Assembly: GCA_036172665.1 (NCBI GenBank)
Contig: CM069872.1
Span: 26,416,001-26,480,000 of the forward strand
DNA from: Prosopocoilus inquinatus
Taxonomy: Eukaryota; Arthropoda; Insecta; Coleoptera; Lucanidae
DNA: 64,000 nt
Direction: 5' to 3'
Numbering within the stretch: position 1 is the first letter of the stretch; each line of letters begins with the position of its first letter. The notes under the pieces are model-generated. The model saw only the letters and a list, made by a program, of their open reading frames with translations, searched no databases and had not been told where the DNA came from. Made by a program: the position numbers and the translations under genes. Shown piece by piece: positions 11,145 to 24,456 of the stretch.

Positions 11145-13592
11145 ACTCATCTATCATGTTATTTGGCGTTTCGATGGACTCCAGTAGCTCTGATGTGAGA
11201 TACGACGTTCTTGGACGCAGCAGGAGCTGGAAATAGTTTTAAACGAAACAACACGTATTAGCGTTGTTCCTGTGCTGTATCTAATCGATCCTTACTCATC
11301 TATCATGTTATTTGGCGTTTCGATGGACTCCAGTATCTCTGATGTGAGATACGACGTTTTCGGACGCAGCAGAAGCTGGAAATAGTTTTAAACGAAACAA
11401 CATGCATTAGCGTCTTTCCTGTGATGTATCTAATCGATCCTTACTCATCTATCATGTTATTTGACGTTTGGACGGACTCCAGTAACTCGGATGTGAGATA
11501 CAAAGTTATCGGACGCAGCAGAAGCTGGAAATAGTTTTGAACGAAACAACACGTATTAGCGTTGTTCCTGTGATGTATCTAAACGATCCTTACTTATCTA
11601 ACATGTTATTTGACGTTTGGATGGACTCCAGTAAGTCTGATGTGAGATACAAAGTTTTTGGACGCAGCAGGAGCTAGAAATAGTTTTAAACGAAACAACA
11701 CGCATTAGCGTTGTTCCTGTGATGTATCTAATCGATCCTTACTCATCTATCATGTTATTTGACGTTTGGACGGACTCCAGTAACTCGGATGTGAGATACA
11801 AAGTTATCGGACGCAGCAGAAGCTGGAAATAGTTTTGAACGAAACAAGACGTATTAGCGTTGTTCCTGTGATGTATCTAAACGATCCTTACTTATCTAAC
11901 ATGTTATTTGACGTTTGGATGGACTCCAGTAAGTCTGATGTGAGATACAAAGTTTTTGGACGCAGCAGGAGCTAGAAATAGTTACGACGTTTTCGGACGC
12001 AGCAGAAGCTGGAAATAGTTTTAAACGAAACAACACGCATTAGCGTCTTTCCTGTGATGTATCTAATCGATCCTTACTCATCTATCATGTTATTTGACGT
12101 TTGGACGGACTCCAGTAACTCTGATGTGAGATACAATGTTATCGGACGCAGCAGAAGCTGGAAATAGTTTTGAACTAAACAACACGTATTAGCGTTGTTC
12201 CTGTGATGTATCTAAACGATCCTTACTTATCTAACATGTTATTTGACGTTTGGATGGACTCCAGTAAGTCTGATGTGAGATACAAAGTTTTTGGACGCAG
12301 CAGGAGCTAGAAATAGTTTTAAACGAAACAACACGCATTAGCGTTGTTCCTGTAATGTATCTAATCGATCCTTACTCATCTATCATGTTATTTGACGTTT
12401 GGACGGACTCCAGTAACTCGGATGTGAGATACAAAGTTATCGGACGCAGCAGAAGCTGGAAATAGTTTTGAACGAAACAACACGTATTAGCGTTGTTCCT
12501 GTGATGTATCTAAACGATCCTTACTTATCTAACATGTTATTTGACGTTTGGATGGACTCCAGTAAGTCTGATGTGAGTTACAAAGTTTTTGGACGCAGCA
12601 GGAGCTAGAAATAGTTTTAAATGAAACAACACGTATTAGCGTTGTTCCTGTGCTGTATCTAATCGATCCTTACTTATCTATCATGTTATTTGACGTTTCG
12701 ATGGACTCCAGTAACTCTGATGTGAGATACGACGTTTTCTTACGCAGCAGAAGCTGGAAATAGTTTTAAACGAAACAACACGTATTAGCGTTGTTCCTGT
12801 GATGTATCTAATCGATCCTTACTCATCTATCCTGTTATTTGACGTTTGGACGGACTCCAGTAACTCTGATGAGAGATACGACGTTTTCGGACGCAGCAGA
12901 AGCTGGAAATAGTTTTAAACGAGACAACACGCATTAGCGTTGTTCCTGTGATGTATCTAATCGATCCTTACTCATCTATCATGTTATTTGACGTTTCGAT
13001 GGACTCCAGTAACTCTAATGTGAGAAACGAAATTTTCGGACGCAGCAGAAGCTGGAAATAGTTATAAACGAAACAACACGCATTAGCGTTGTTCCTGTGA
13101 TGTATCTAATCGATCCTTACTTATCTATCATGTTATTTGACGTTTGGATGGACTCCAGTAACCCTGACGTGAGATACGAAGTTCTCGGACGCAGCAGAAG
13201 CTGGAAATAGTTTTAAACGAAACAACACGCATTAGCGTTGTTCCTGTGATGTATCTAATCGATCCTTACTCATCTATCATGTTATTTGGCGTTTCGATGG
13301 ACTCCAGTAACTCTGATGTGAGATACAAAGTTATCGGACGCAGCAGAAGCTGGAAATAGTTTTGAACGAAACAACACGTATTAGCGTTGTTCCTGTGATG
13401 TATCTAAACGATCCTTACTTATCTAACATGTTATTTGACGTTTGGATGGACTCCAGTAAGTCTGATGTGAGATACAAAGTTCTCGGACGCAGCAGAAGCT
13501 GGAAATAGTTTTAAACGAAACAACACGCATTAGCGTTGTTCCTGTGATGTATCTAATCGATCCTTACTCATCTATCATGTTATTTGGCGTTT
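11145..13592. repeat. Block shared with 24813-27260
   Basis: The shift is 13668 bp, part of a longer match of about 9317-13592 against 22985-27260. Markers include CATGCATTAGCG near 11400, GAACTAAAC near 12172, TTTTAAATGAAAC near 12616, GTTTTCTTACGC near 12734, AACGAGACAAC near 12919 and GTTATAAACG near 13070. At 13592 this copy turns into a TTTCCATGG unit, while the other continues as TTTCGATGG. Confidence 0.83.
11974..11993. other. 112-bp deletion junction, copy 2
   Basis: The join at 11983/11984 is exactly 7361 bp after the first copy and has the same flanking GGAGCTAG unit. Confidence 0.92.
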
Positions 13593-15556
13593 CCATGGAC
13601 TCCAGTACCTCTGATGAGAGATACAAAGTTCTCGGACGCAGTAGAAGCTGGAAATAGTTTTGAACGAAACAACACGTATTAGCGTTGTTCCTGTGATGTA
13701 TCTAAACGATCCTTACTTATCTAACATGTTATTTACCGTTTGCATGGACTCCAGTAAGTCTGATGTGAGATGCGACGTTTTCGGACGCAGCAGAAGCTGG
13801 AAATAGTTTTAAACGAAACAACACGCATTAGCGTTGTTCCTGTGATGTATCTAATCGATCCTTACTTATCTATCATGTTATTTCACGTTTCGATGGACTC
13901 CAGTAACTCTGATGTGAGATACGACGTTTTCGGACGCAGCAGAAGCTGGAAATAGTTTTAAACGAAACAACACGTATTAGCGTTGTTCCTGTGCTGTATC
14001 TAATCGATCCTTACTCATCTATCCTGTTATTTGACGTTTGGACGGACTCCAGTAACTCTGATGAGAGATACGAAATTTTCGGACGCAGCAGAAGCTGGAA
14101 ATAGTTTTAAACGAAACAACACGCATTAGCGTTGTTCCTGTGATGTATCTAATCGATCCTTACTTATCTATCATGTTATTTGACGTTTCGATGGACTCCA
14201 GTAACTCTGATGTGAGATACGACGTTTTCGGACGCAGCAGAAGCTGGAAATAGTTTTAAACGAAACAACACGTATTAGCGTTGTTCCTGTGATGTATCTA
14301 ATCGATCCTTACTCATCTATCCTGTTATTTGACGTTTGGACGGACTCCAGTAACTCTGATGAGAGATACAACGTTTTCGGACGCAGCAGAAGCTGGAAAT
14401 AGTTTTAAACGAAACAACACGTATTAGCGTTGTTCCTGTGATGTATCTAAACGATCCTTACTTATCTAACATGTTATTTGACGTTTGGATGGACTCCAGT
14501 AAGTCTGATGTGAGATACAAAGTTCTTGGACGCAGCAAGAGCTAGAAATAGTTTTAAACGAAACAACACGTATTAGCGTTGTTCCTGTGCTGTATCTAAT
14601 CGATCCTTACTTATCTATCATGTTATTTGACGTTTCGATGGACTCCAGTAACTCTGATGTGAGATACGACGTTTTCAGACGCAGCAGAAGCTGGAAATAG
14701 TTTTAAACGAAACAACACGTATTAGCGTTGTTCCTGTGCTGTATCTAATCGATCCTTACTTATCTATCATGTTATTTGACGTTTCGATGGACTCCAGTAA
14801 CTCGGATGTGAGATACAAAGTTATCGGACGCAGCAGAAGCTGGAAATAGTTTTGAACGAAACAAGACGTATTAGCGTTGTTCCTGTGATGTATCTAAACG
14901 ATCCTTACTTATCTAACATGTTATTTGACGTTTGGATGGACTCCAGTAAGTCTGATGTGAGATACAAAGTTTTTGGACGCAGCAGGAGCTAGAAATAGGT
15001 TTAAACGAAACAACACGCATTAGCGTTGTTCCTGTAATGTATCTAATCGATCCTTACTCATCTATCATGTTATTTGACGTTTGGACGGACTCCAGTAACT
15101 CGGATGTGAGATACAAAGTTATCGGACGCAGCAGAAGCTGGAAATAGTTTTGAACGAAACAAGACGTATTAGCGTTGTTCCTGTGATGTATCTAAACGAT
15201 CCTTACTTATCTAACATGTTATTTGACGTTTGGATGGACTCCAGTAAGTCTGATGTGAGTTACAAAGTTCTTGGACGCAGCAGGAGCTAGAAATAGTTTT
15301 AAACGAAACAACACGTATCAGCGTTGTTCCTGTGCTGTATCTAATCGATCCTTACTCATCTATCCTGTTATTTGACGTTTGGACGGACTCCAGTAACTCT
15401 GATGTGAGATACAATGTTATCGGACGCAGCAGAAGCTGGAAATAGTTTTGAACCAAACAACACGTATTAGCGTTGTTCCTGTGATGTATCTAAACGATCC
15501 TTACTTATCTAACATGTTATTTGACGTTTGGATGGACTCCAGTAACTCTGATGTGA
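13482..15556. repeat. Block duplicated 40 kb away (53758-55832)
   Basis: The shift is 40276 bp. Shared markers are the GAGATGCGACG unit at 13768, GTTTTCAGACGC near 14675, AGGTTTAAACG at 14998 and GTATCAGCG near 15316. A few single-base differences exist, such as TTGGAAGG at 54317 and GTTATAAACG near 54235 in the distant copy. Both copies stop matching at 15556/55832, where this one carries a deletion. Confidence 0.82.
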
Positions 15557-15566
15557 GTTTTAAACG
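15547..15566. other. 782-bp deletion junction (GATGTGA|GTTTTAAACG)
   Basis: The left side matches the sequence up to 5960 and the right side matches 6743 onward. Compared with that copy, 782 bp are missing, which is five monomers plus 37 bp. One base (A) is shared at the break. The deletion removes the divergent CACCTGG unit and defines the left end of the 16-mer array that follows. Confidence 0.88.
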
Positions 15567-17780
15567 AAACAACACTTATTAGCGTTGTTCCTGTGATGTA
15601 TCTAATCGATCCTTACTCATCTATCATGTTATTTGACGTTTGGACGGACTCCAGTACCTCTGATGAGAGATACAAAGTTCTCGGACGCAGTAGAAGCTGG
15701 AAATAGTTTTGAACGAAACAACACGTATTAGCGTTGTTCCTGTGATGTATCTAATCGATCCTTACTTATCTATCATGTTATTTGACGTTTGGATGGACTC
15801 CAGTAAGTGTGATGTGAGATACGACGTTTTCGGACGCAGCAGAAGCTGGAAATAGTTTTAAACGAAACAACACGCATTAGCGTTGTTCCTGTGATGTATC
15901 TAATCGATCCTTACTCATCTATCCTGTTATTTGACGTTTCGATGGACTCCAGTAACTCTAATGTGAGAAACGAAATTTTCGGACGCAGCAGAAGCTGGAA
16001 ATAGTTTTAAACGAAACAACACGCATTAGCGTTGTTCTTGTGATGTATCTAATCGATCCTTACTTATCTATCATGTTATTTGACGTTTGGATGGACTCCA
16101 GTAACCCTGACGTGAGATACGAAGTTCTCGGACGCAGCAGAAGCTGGAAATAGTTTTGAACGAAACAACACGCATTAGCGTTGTTCCTGTGATGTATCTA
16201 ATCGATCCTTACTCATCTATCATGTTATTTGGCGTTTCCATGGACTCCAGTACCTCTGATGAGAGATACAAAGTTCTCGGACGCAGTAGAAGCTGGAAAT
16301 AGTTTTGAACGAAGCAACACGTATTAGCGTTGTTCCTGTGATGTATCTAAACGATCCTTACTTATCTAACATGTTATTTACCGTTTGCATGGACTCCAGT
16401 AAGTCTGATGTGAGATACGACGTTTTCGGACGCAGCAGAAGCTGGAAATAGTTTTAAACGAAACAACACGCATTAGCGTTGTTCCTGTGATGTATCTAAT
16501 CGATCCTTACTTATCTATCATGTTATTTCACGTTTCGATGGACTCCAGTAACTCTGATGTGAGATACGACGTTTTCGGACGCAGCAGAAGCTGGAAATAG
16601 TTTTAAACGAAACAACACGTATTAGCGTTGTTCCTGTGCTGTATCTAATCGATCCTTACTCATCTATCCTGTTATTTGACGTTTGGACGGACTCCAGTAA
16701 CTCTGATGAGAGATACGAAATTTTCGGACGCAGCAGAAGCTGGAAATAGTTTTAAACGAAACAACACGCATTAGCGTTGTTCCTGTGATGTATCTAATCG
16801 ATCCTTACTTATCTGTCATGCTATTTGACGTTTGGATGGACTCCAGTAACCCTGACGTGAGATACGAAGTTCTCGGACGCAGCAGAAGCTGGAAATAGTT
16901 TTAAACGAAACAACACGCATTAGCGTTGTTCCTGTGATGTATCTAATCGATCCTTACTCATCTATCATGTTATTTGGCGTTTCGATGGACTCCAGTAACT
17001 CTGATGTGAGATACAAAGTTATCGGACGCAGCAGAAGCTGGAAATAGTTTTGAACGAAACAACACGTATTAGCGTTGTTCCTGTGATGTATCTAAACGAT
17101 CCTTATTTATCTAACATGTTATTTGACGTTTGGATGGACTCCAGTAAGTCTGATGTGAGATACAAAGTTCTTGGACGCAGCAAGAGCTAGAAATAGTTTT
17201 AAACGAAACAACACGTATTAGCGTTGTTCCTGTGCTGTATCTAATCGATCCTTACTTATCTATCATGTTATTTGACGTTTCGATGGACTCCAGTAACTCT
17301 GATGTGAGATACGACGTTTTCGGACGCAGCAGAAGCTGGAAATAGTTTTAAACGAAACAACACGTATTAGCGTTGTTCCTGTGATGTATCTAATCGATCC
17401 TTACTCATCTATCCTGTTATTTGACGTTTGGACGGACTCCAGTAACTCTGATGAGAGATACAACGTTTTCGGACGCAGCAGAAGCTGGAAATAGTTTTAA
17501 ACGAAACAACACGTATTAGCGTTGTTCCTGTGATGTATCTAAACGATCCTTACTTATCTAACATGTTATTTGACGTTTGGATGGACTCCAGTAAGTCTGA
17601 TGTGAGATACAAAGTTCTTGGACGCAGCAAGAGCTAGAAATAGTTTTAAACGAAACAACACGTATTAGCGTTGTTCCTGTGCTGTATCTAATCGATCCTT
17701 ACTTATCTATCATGTTATTTGACGTTTCGATGGACTCCAGTAACTCTGATGTGAGATACGACGTTTTCGGAGGCAGCAGA

Positions 17781-17800
17781 AGCTGGAAATATCTATCATG
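17781..17800. other. 63-bp deletion junction, copy 5
   Basis: The join is at 17790/17791. Unlike copies 1-4, the downstream unit continues as GGAATTAGTTTTAAATGAAA and then CTTATTAG, so the 16-mer period closes here and a new copy starts at 17878. Confidence 0.92.
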
Positions 17801-19689
17801 TTATTTGACGTTTGGACGGACTCCAGTACCTCTGATGAGAGATACAAAGTTCTCGGACGCAGTAGAAGCTGGAATTAGTTTTAAATGAAACAACACTTAT
17901 TAGCGTTGTTCCTGTGATGTATCTAATCGATCCTTACTCATCTATCATGTTATTTGACGTTTGGACGGACTCCAGTACCTCTGATGAGAGATACAAAGTT
18001 CTCGGACGCAGTAGAAGCTGGAAATAGTTTTGAACGAAACAACACGTATTAGCGTTGTTCCTGTGATGTATCTAATCGATCCTTACTTATCTATCATGTT
18101 ATTTGACGTTTGGATGGACTCCAGTAAGTGTGATGTGAGATACGACGTTTTCGGACGCAGCAGAAGCTGGAAATAGTTTTAAACGAAACAACACGCATTA
18201 GCGTTGTTCCTGTGATGTATCTAATCGATCCTTACTCATCTATCCTGTTATTTGACGTTTCGATGGACTCCAGTAACTCTAATGTGAGAAACGAAATTTT
18301 CGGACGCAGCAGAAGCTGGAAATAGTTTTAAACGAAACAACACGCATTAGCGTTGTTCTTGTGATGTATCTAATCGATCCTTACTTATCTATCATGTTAT
18401 TTGACGTTTGGATGGACTCCAGTAACCCTGACGTGAGATACGAAGTTCTCGGACGCAGCAGAAGCTGGAAATAGTTTTGAACGAAACAACACGCATTAGC
18501 GTTGTTCCTGTGATGTATCTAATCGATCCTTACTCATCTATCATGTTATTTGGCGTTTCCATGGACTCCAGTACCTCTGATGAGAGATACAAAGTTCTCG
18601 GACGCAGTAGAAGCTGGAAATAGTTTTGAACGAAGCAACACGTATTAGCGTTGTTCCTGTGATGTATCTAAACGATCCTTACTTATCTAACATGTTATTT
18701 ACCGTTTGCATGGACTCCAGTAAGTCTGATGTGAGATACGACGTTTTCGGACGCAGCAGAAGCTGGAAATAGTTTTAAACGAAACAACACGCATTAGCGT
18801 TGTTCCTGTGATGTATCTAATCGATCCTTACTTATCTATCATGTTATTTCACGTTTCGATGGACTCCAGTAACTCTGATGTGAGATACGACGTTTTCGGA
18901 CGCAGCAGAAGCTGGAAATAGTTTTAAACGAAACAACACGTATTAGCGTTGTTCCTGTGCTGTATCTAATCGATCCTTACTCGTCTATCCTGTTATTTGA
19001 CGTTTGGACGGACTCCAGTAACTCTGATGAGAGATACGAAATTTTCGGACGCAGCAGAAGCTGGAAATAGTTTTAAACGAAACAACACGCATTAGCGTTG
19101 TTCCTGTGATGTATCTAATCGATCCTTACTTATCTGTCATGCTATTTGACGTTTGGATGGACTCCAGTAACCCTGACGTGAGATACGAAGTTCTCGGACG
19201 CAGCAGAAGCTGGAAATAGTTTTAAACGAAACAACACGCATTAGCGTTGTTCCTGTGATGTATCTAATCGATCCTTACTCATCTATCATGTTATTTGGCG
19301 TTTCGATGGACTCCAGTAACTCTGATGTGAGATACAAAGTTATCGGACGCAGCAGAAGCTGGAAATAGTTTTGAACGAAACAACACGTATTAGCGTTGTT
19401 CCTGTGATGTATCTAAACGATCCTTATTTATCTAACATGTTATTTGACGTTTGGATGGACTCCAGTAAGTCTGATGTGAGATACAAAGTTCTTGGACGCA
19501 GCAAGAGCTAGAAATAGTTTTAAACGAAACAACACGTATTAGCGTTGTTCCTGTGCTGTATCTAATCGATCCTTACTTATCTATCATGTTATTTGACGTT
19601 TCGATGGACTCCAGTAACTCTGATGTGAGATACGACGTTTTCGGACGCAGCAGAAGCTGGAAATAGTTTTAAACGAAACAACACGTATT

Positions 19690-20135
19690 AGCGTTGTTCC
19701 TGTGATGTATCTAATCGATCCTTACTCATCTATCCTGTTATTTGACGTTTGGACGGACTCCAGTAACTCTGATGAGAGATACAACGTTTTCGGACGCAGC
19801 AGAAGCTGGAAATAGTTTTAAACGAAACAACACGTATTAGCGTTGTTCCTGTGATGTATCTAAACGATCCTTACTCATCTATCCTGTTATTTGACGTTTG
19901 GACGGACTCCAGTAACTCTGATGAGAGATACAACGTTTTCGGACGCAGCAGAAGCTGGAAATAGTTTTAAACGAAACAACACGCATTAGCGTTGTTCCTG
20001 TGATGTATCTAATCGATCCTTACTCATCTATCCTGTTATTTGACGTTTGGACGGACTCCAGTAACTCTGATGAGAGATACAACGTTTTCGGACGCAGCAG
20101 AAGCTGGAAATAGTTTTAAACGAAACAACACGCAT
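19690..20135. repeat. Three nearly identical adjacent monomers at a HOR junction
   Basis: Consecutive units near 19690, 19839 and 19988 share TCTATCCTG, TTGGACGG, GATGAGAG and ATACAACG. The middle one starts as a B unit (TAAACGATCC) and switches to the A type after CTTACT. Elsewhere this unit type is followed by an AAGAGCTAG B unit. The triplet marks where one 16-mer copy is broken and the next resumes, which fits one or two local 149-bp slips or unequal exchanges. Confidence 0.82.
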
Positions 20136-22038
20136 TAGCGTTGTTCCTGTGATGTATCTAATCGATCCTTACTCATCTATCCTGTTATTTGACGTTTCGA
20201 TGGACTCCAGTAACTCTAATGTGAGAAACGAAATTTTCGGACGCAGCAGAAGCTGGAAATAGTTTTAAACGAAACAACACGCATTAGCGTTGTTCTTGTG
20301 ATGTATCTAATCGATCCTTACTTATCTATCATGTTATTTGACGTTTGGATGGACTCCAGTAACCCTGACGTGAGATACGAAGTTCTCGGACGCAGCAGAA
20401 GCTGGAAATAGTTTTGAACGAAACAACACGCATTAGCGTTGTTCCTGTGATGTATCTAATCGATCCTTACTCATCTATCATGTTATTTGGCGTTTCCATG
20501 GACTCCAGTACCTCTGATGAGAGATACAAAGTTCTCGGACGCAGTAGAAGCTGGAAATAGTTTTGAACGAAGCAACACGTATTAGCGTTGTTCCTGTGAT
20601 GTATCTAAACGATCCTTACTTATCTAACATGTTATTTACCGTTTGCATGGACTCCAGTAAGTCTGATGTGAGATACGACGTTTTCGGACGCAGCAGAAGC
20701 TGGAAATAGTTTTAAACGAAACAACACGCATTAGCGTTGTTCCTGTGATGTATCTAATCGATCCTTACTTATCTATCATGTTATTTCACGTTTCGATGGA
20801 CTCCAGTAACTCTGATGTGAGATACGACGTTTTCGGACGCAGCAGAAGCTGGAAATAGTTTTAAACGAAACAACACGTATTAGCGTTGTTCCTGTGCTGT
20901 ATCTAATCGATCCTTACTCATCTATCCTGTTATTTGACGTTTGGACGGACTCCAGTAACTCTGATGAGAGATACGAAATTTTCGGACGCAGCAGAAGCTG
21001 GAAATAGTTTTAAACGAAACAACACGCATTAGCGTTGTTCCTGTGATGTATCTAATCGATCCTTACTTATCTGTCATGCTATTTGACGTTTGGATGGACT
21101 CCAGTAACCCTGACGTGAGATACGAAGTTCTCGGACGCAGCAGAAGCTGGAAATAGTTTTAAACGAAACAACACGCATTAGCGTTGTTCCTGTGATGTAT
21201 CTAATCGATCCTTACTCATCTATCATGTTATTTGGCGTTTCGATGGACTCCAGTAACTCTGATGTGAGATACAAAGTTATCGGACGCAGCAGAAGCTGGA
21301 AATAGTTTTGAACGAAACAACACGTATTAGCGTTGTTCCTGTGATGTATCTAAACGATCCTTATTTATCTAACATGTTATTTGACGTTTGGATGGACTCC
21401 AGTAAGTCTGATGTGAGATACAAAGTTCTTGGACGCAGCAAGAGCTAGAAATAGTTTTAAACGAAACAACACGTATTAGCGTTGTTCCTGTGCTGTATCT
21501 AATCGATCCTTACTTATCTATCATGTTATTTGACGTTTCGATGGACTCCAGTAACTCTGATGTGAGATACGACGTTTTCGGACGCAGCAGAAGCTGGAAA
21601 TAGTTTTAAACGAAACAACACGTATTAGCGTTGTTCCTGTGATGTATCTAATCGATCCTTACTCATCTATCCTGTTATTTGACGTTTGGACGGACTCCAG
21701 TAACTCTGATGAGAGATACAACGTTTTCGGACGCAGCAGAAGCTGGAAATAGTTTTAAACGAAACAACACGTATTAGCGTTGTTCCTGTGATGTATCTAA
21801 ACGATCCTTACTTATCTAACATGTTATTTGACGTTTGGATGGACTCCAGTAAGTCTGATGTGAGATACAAAGTTCTTGGACGCAGCAAGAGCTAGAAATA
21901 GTTTTAAACGAAACAACACGTATTAGCGTTGTTCCTGTGCTGTATCTAATCGATCCTTACTTATCTATCATGTTATTTGACGTTTCGATGGACTCCAGTA
22001 ACTCTGATGTGAGATACGACGTTTTCGGAGGCAGCAGA

Positions 22039-22058
22039 AGCTGGAAATATCTATCATG
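22039..22058. other. 63-bp deletion junction, copy 6
   Basis: The join at 22048/22049 is 4258 bp after copy 5 and has the same GGAATTAG continuation, so copies 5 and 6 are sisters. Confidence 0.92.
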
Positions 22059-24359
22059 TTATTTGACGTTTGGACGGACTCCAGTACCTCTGATGAGAGA
22101 TACAAAGTTCTCGGACGCAGTAGAAGCTGGAATTAGTTTTAAATGAAACAACACTTATTAGCGTTGTTCCTGTGATGTATCTAATCGATCCTTACTCATC
22201 TATCATGTTATTTGACGTTTGGACGGACTCCAGTACCTCTGATGAGAGATACAAAGTTCTCGGACGCAGTAGAAGCTGGAAATAGTTTTGAACGAAACAA
22301 CACGTATTAGCGTTGTTCCTGTGATGTATCTAATCGATCCTTACTTATCTATCATGTTATTTGACGTTTGGATGGACTCCAGTAAGTGTGATGTGAGATA
22401 CGACGTTTTCGGACGCAGCAGAAGCTGGAAATAGTTTTAAACGAAACAACACGCATTAGCGTTGTTCCTGTGATGTATCTAATCGATCCTTACTCATCTA
22501 TCCTGTTATTTGACGTTTCGATGGACTCCAGTAACTCTAATGTGAGAAACGAAATTTTCGGACGCAGCAGAAGCTGGAAATAGTTTTAAACGAAACAACA
22601 CGCATTAGCGTTGTTCTTGTGATGTATCTAATCGATCCTTACTTATCTATCATGTTATTTGACGTTTGGATGGACTCCAGTAACCCTGACGTGAGATACG
22701 AAGTTCTCGGACGCAGCAGAAGCTGGAAATAGTTTTGAACGAAACAACACGCATTAGCGTTGTTCCTGTGATGTATCTAATCGATCCTTACTCATCTATC
22801 ATGTTATTTGGCGTTTCCATGGACTCCAGTACCTCTGATGAGAGATACAAAGTTCTCGGACGCAGTAGAAGCTGGAAATAGTTTTGAACGAAGCAACACG
22901 TATTAGCGTTGTTCCTGTGATGTATCTAAACGATCCTTACTTATCTAACATGTTATTTACCGTTTGCATGGACTCCAGTAAGTCTGATGTGAGATACGAC
23001 GTTTTCGGACGCAGCAGAAGCTGGAAATAGTTTTAAACGAAACAACACGCATTAGCGTTGTTCCTGTGATGTATCTAATCGATCCTTACTTATCTATCAT
23101 GTTATTTCACGTTTCGATGGACTCCAGTAACTCTGATGTGAGATACGACGTTTTCGGACGCAGCAGAAGCTGGAAATAGTTTTAAACGAAACAACACGTA
23201 TTAGCGTTGTTCCTGTGCTGTATCTAATCGATCCTTACTCGTCTATCCTGTTATTTGACGTTTGGACGGACTCCAGTAACTCTGATGAGAGATACGAAAT
23301 TTTCGGACGCAGCAGAAGCTGGAAATAGTTTTAAACGAAACAACACGCATTAGCGTTGTTCCTGTGATGTATCTAATCGATCCTTACTTATCTGTCATGC
23401 TATTTGACGTTTGGATGGACTCCAGTAACCCTGACGTGAGATACGAAGTTCTCGGACGCAGCAGAAGCTGGAAATAGTTTTAAACGAAACAACACGCATT
23501 AGCGTTGTTCCTGTGATGTATCTAATCGATCCTTACTCATCTATCATGTTATTTGGCGTTTCGATGGACTCCAGTAACTCTGATGTGAGATACAAAGTTA
23601 TCGGACGCAGCAGAAGCTGGAAATAGTTTTGAACGAAACAACACGTATTAGCGTTGTTCCTGTGATGTATCTAAACGATCCTTATTTATCTAACATGTTA
23701 TTTGACGTTTGGATGGACTCCAGTAAGTCTGATGTGAGATACAAAGTTCTTGGACGCAGCAAGAGCTAGAAATAGTTTTAAACGAAACAACACGTATTAG
23801 CGTTGTTCCTGTGCTGTATCTAATCGATCCTTACTTATCTATCATGTTATTTGACGTTTCGATGGACTCCAGTAACTCTGATGTGAGATACGACGTTTTC
23901 GGACGCAGCAGAAGCTGGAAATAGTTTTAAACGAAACAACACGTATTAGCGTTGTTCCTGTGATGTATCTAATCGATCCTTACTCATCTATCCTGTTATT
24001 TGACGTTTGGACGGACTCCAGTAACTCTGATGAGAGATACAACGTTTTCGGACGCAGCAGAAGCTGGAAATAGTTTTAAACGAAACAACACGTATTAGCG
24101 TTGTTCCTGTGATGTATCTAAACGATCCTTACTTATCTAACATGTTATTTGACGTTTGGATGGACTCCAGTAAGTCTGATGTGAGATACAAAGTTCTTGG
24201 ACGCAGCAAGAGCTAGAAATAGTTTTAAACGAAACAACACGTATTAGCGTTGTTCCTGTGCTGTATCTAATCGATCCTTACTTATCTATCATGTTATTTG
24301 ACGTTTCGATGGACTCCAGTAACTCTGATGTGAGATACGACGTTTTCGGAGGCAGCAGA

Positions 24360-24379
24360 AGCTGGAAATATCTATCATG
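24360..24379. other. 63-bp deletion junction, copy 7
   Basis: The join at 24369/24370 is 2321 bp after copy 6. The downstream unit returns to GGAAATAGTTTTGAACG and TGCCGTTTGC, as at 10701, so the 16-mer array ends here and the sequence follows the 10.7-13.6 kb lineage. Confidence 0.92.
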
Positions 24380-24456
24380 TTATTTGACGTTTGGACGGAC
24401 TCCAGTACCTCTGATGAGAGATACAAAGTTCTCGGACGCAGTAGAAGCTGGAAATA

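Larger units (their letters stand above)
15557..24456. repeat. 16-mer HOR array with 29-mer (4258 bp) superduplication
   Basis: 16-mer copies (2321 bp) lie at 15557-17877, 17878 to about 19874 (incomplete), about 20108-22135 (missing its start) and 22136-24456. The two incomplete copies make a larger 4258-bp period, 29 monomers minus 63 bp, covering about 15850-19874 against 20108-24132. Private changes separate the inner copies and support this reading: CTCGTCTATCC occurs only at 18981 and 23239, and the corresponding CTCATCTATCC only at 16661 and 20919. Confidence 0.85.

Noticed and set aside
13050..13080. TATA-box-like GTTATAAACG variants as promoters
   Set aside because: It is a single-base change in the conserved GTTTTAAACG segment, inherited with HOR copies (13070, 26729, 29709, 31499 and others). 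Nothing downstream is transcribable as a gene on sequence grounds.
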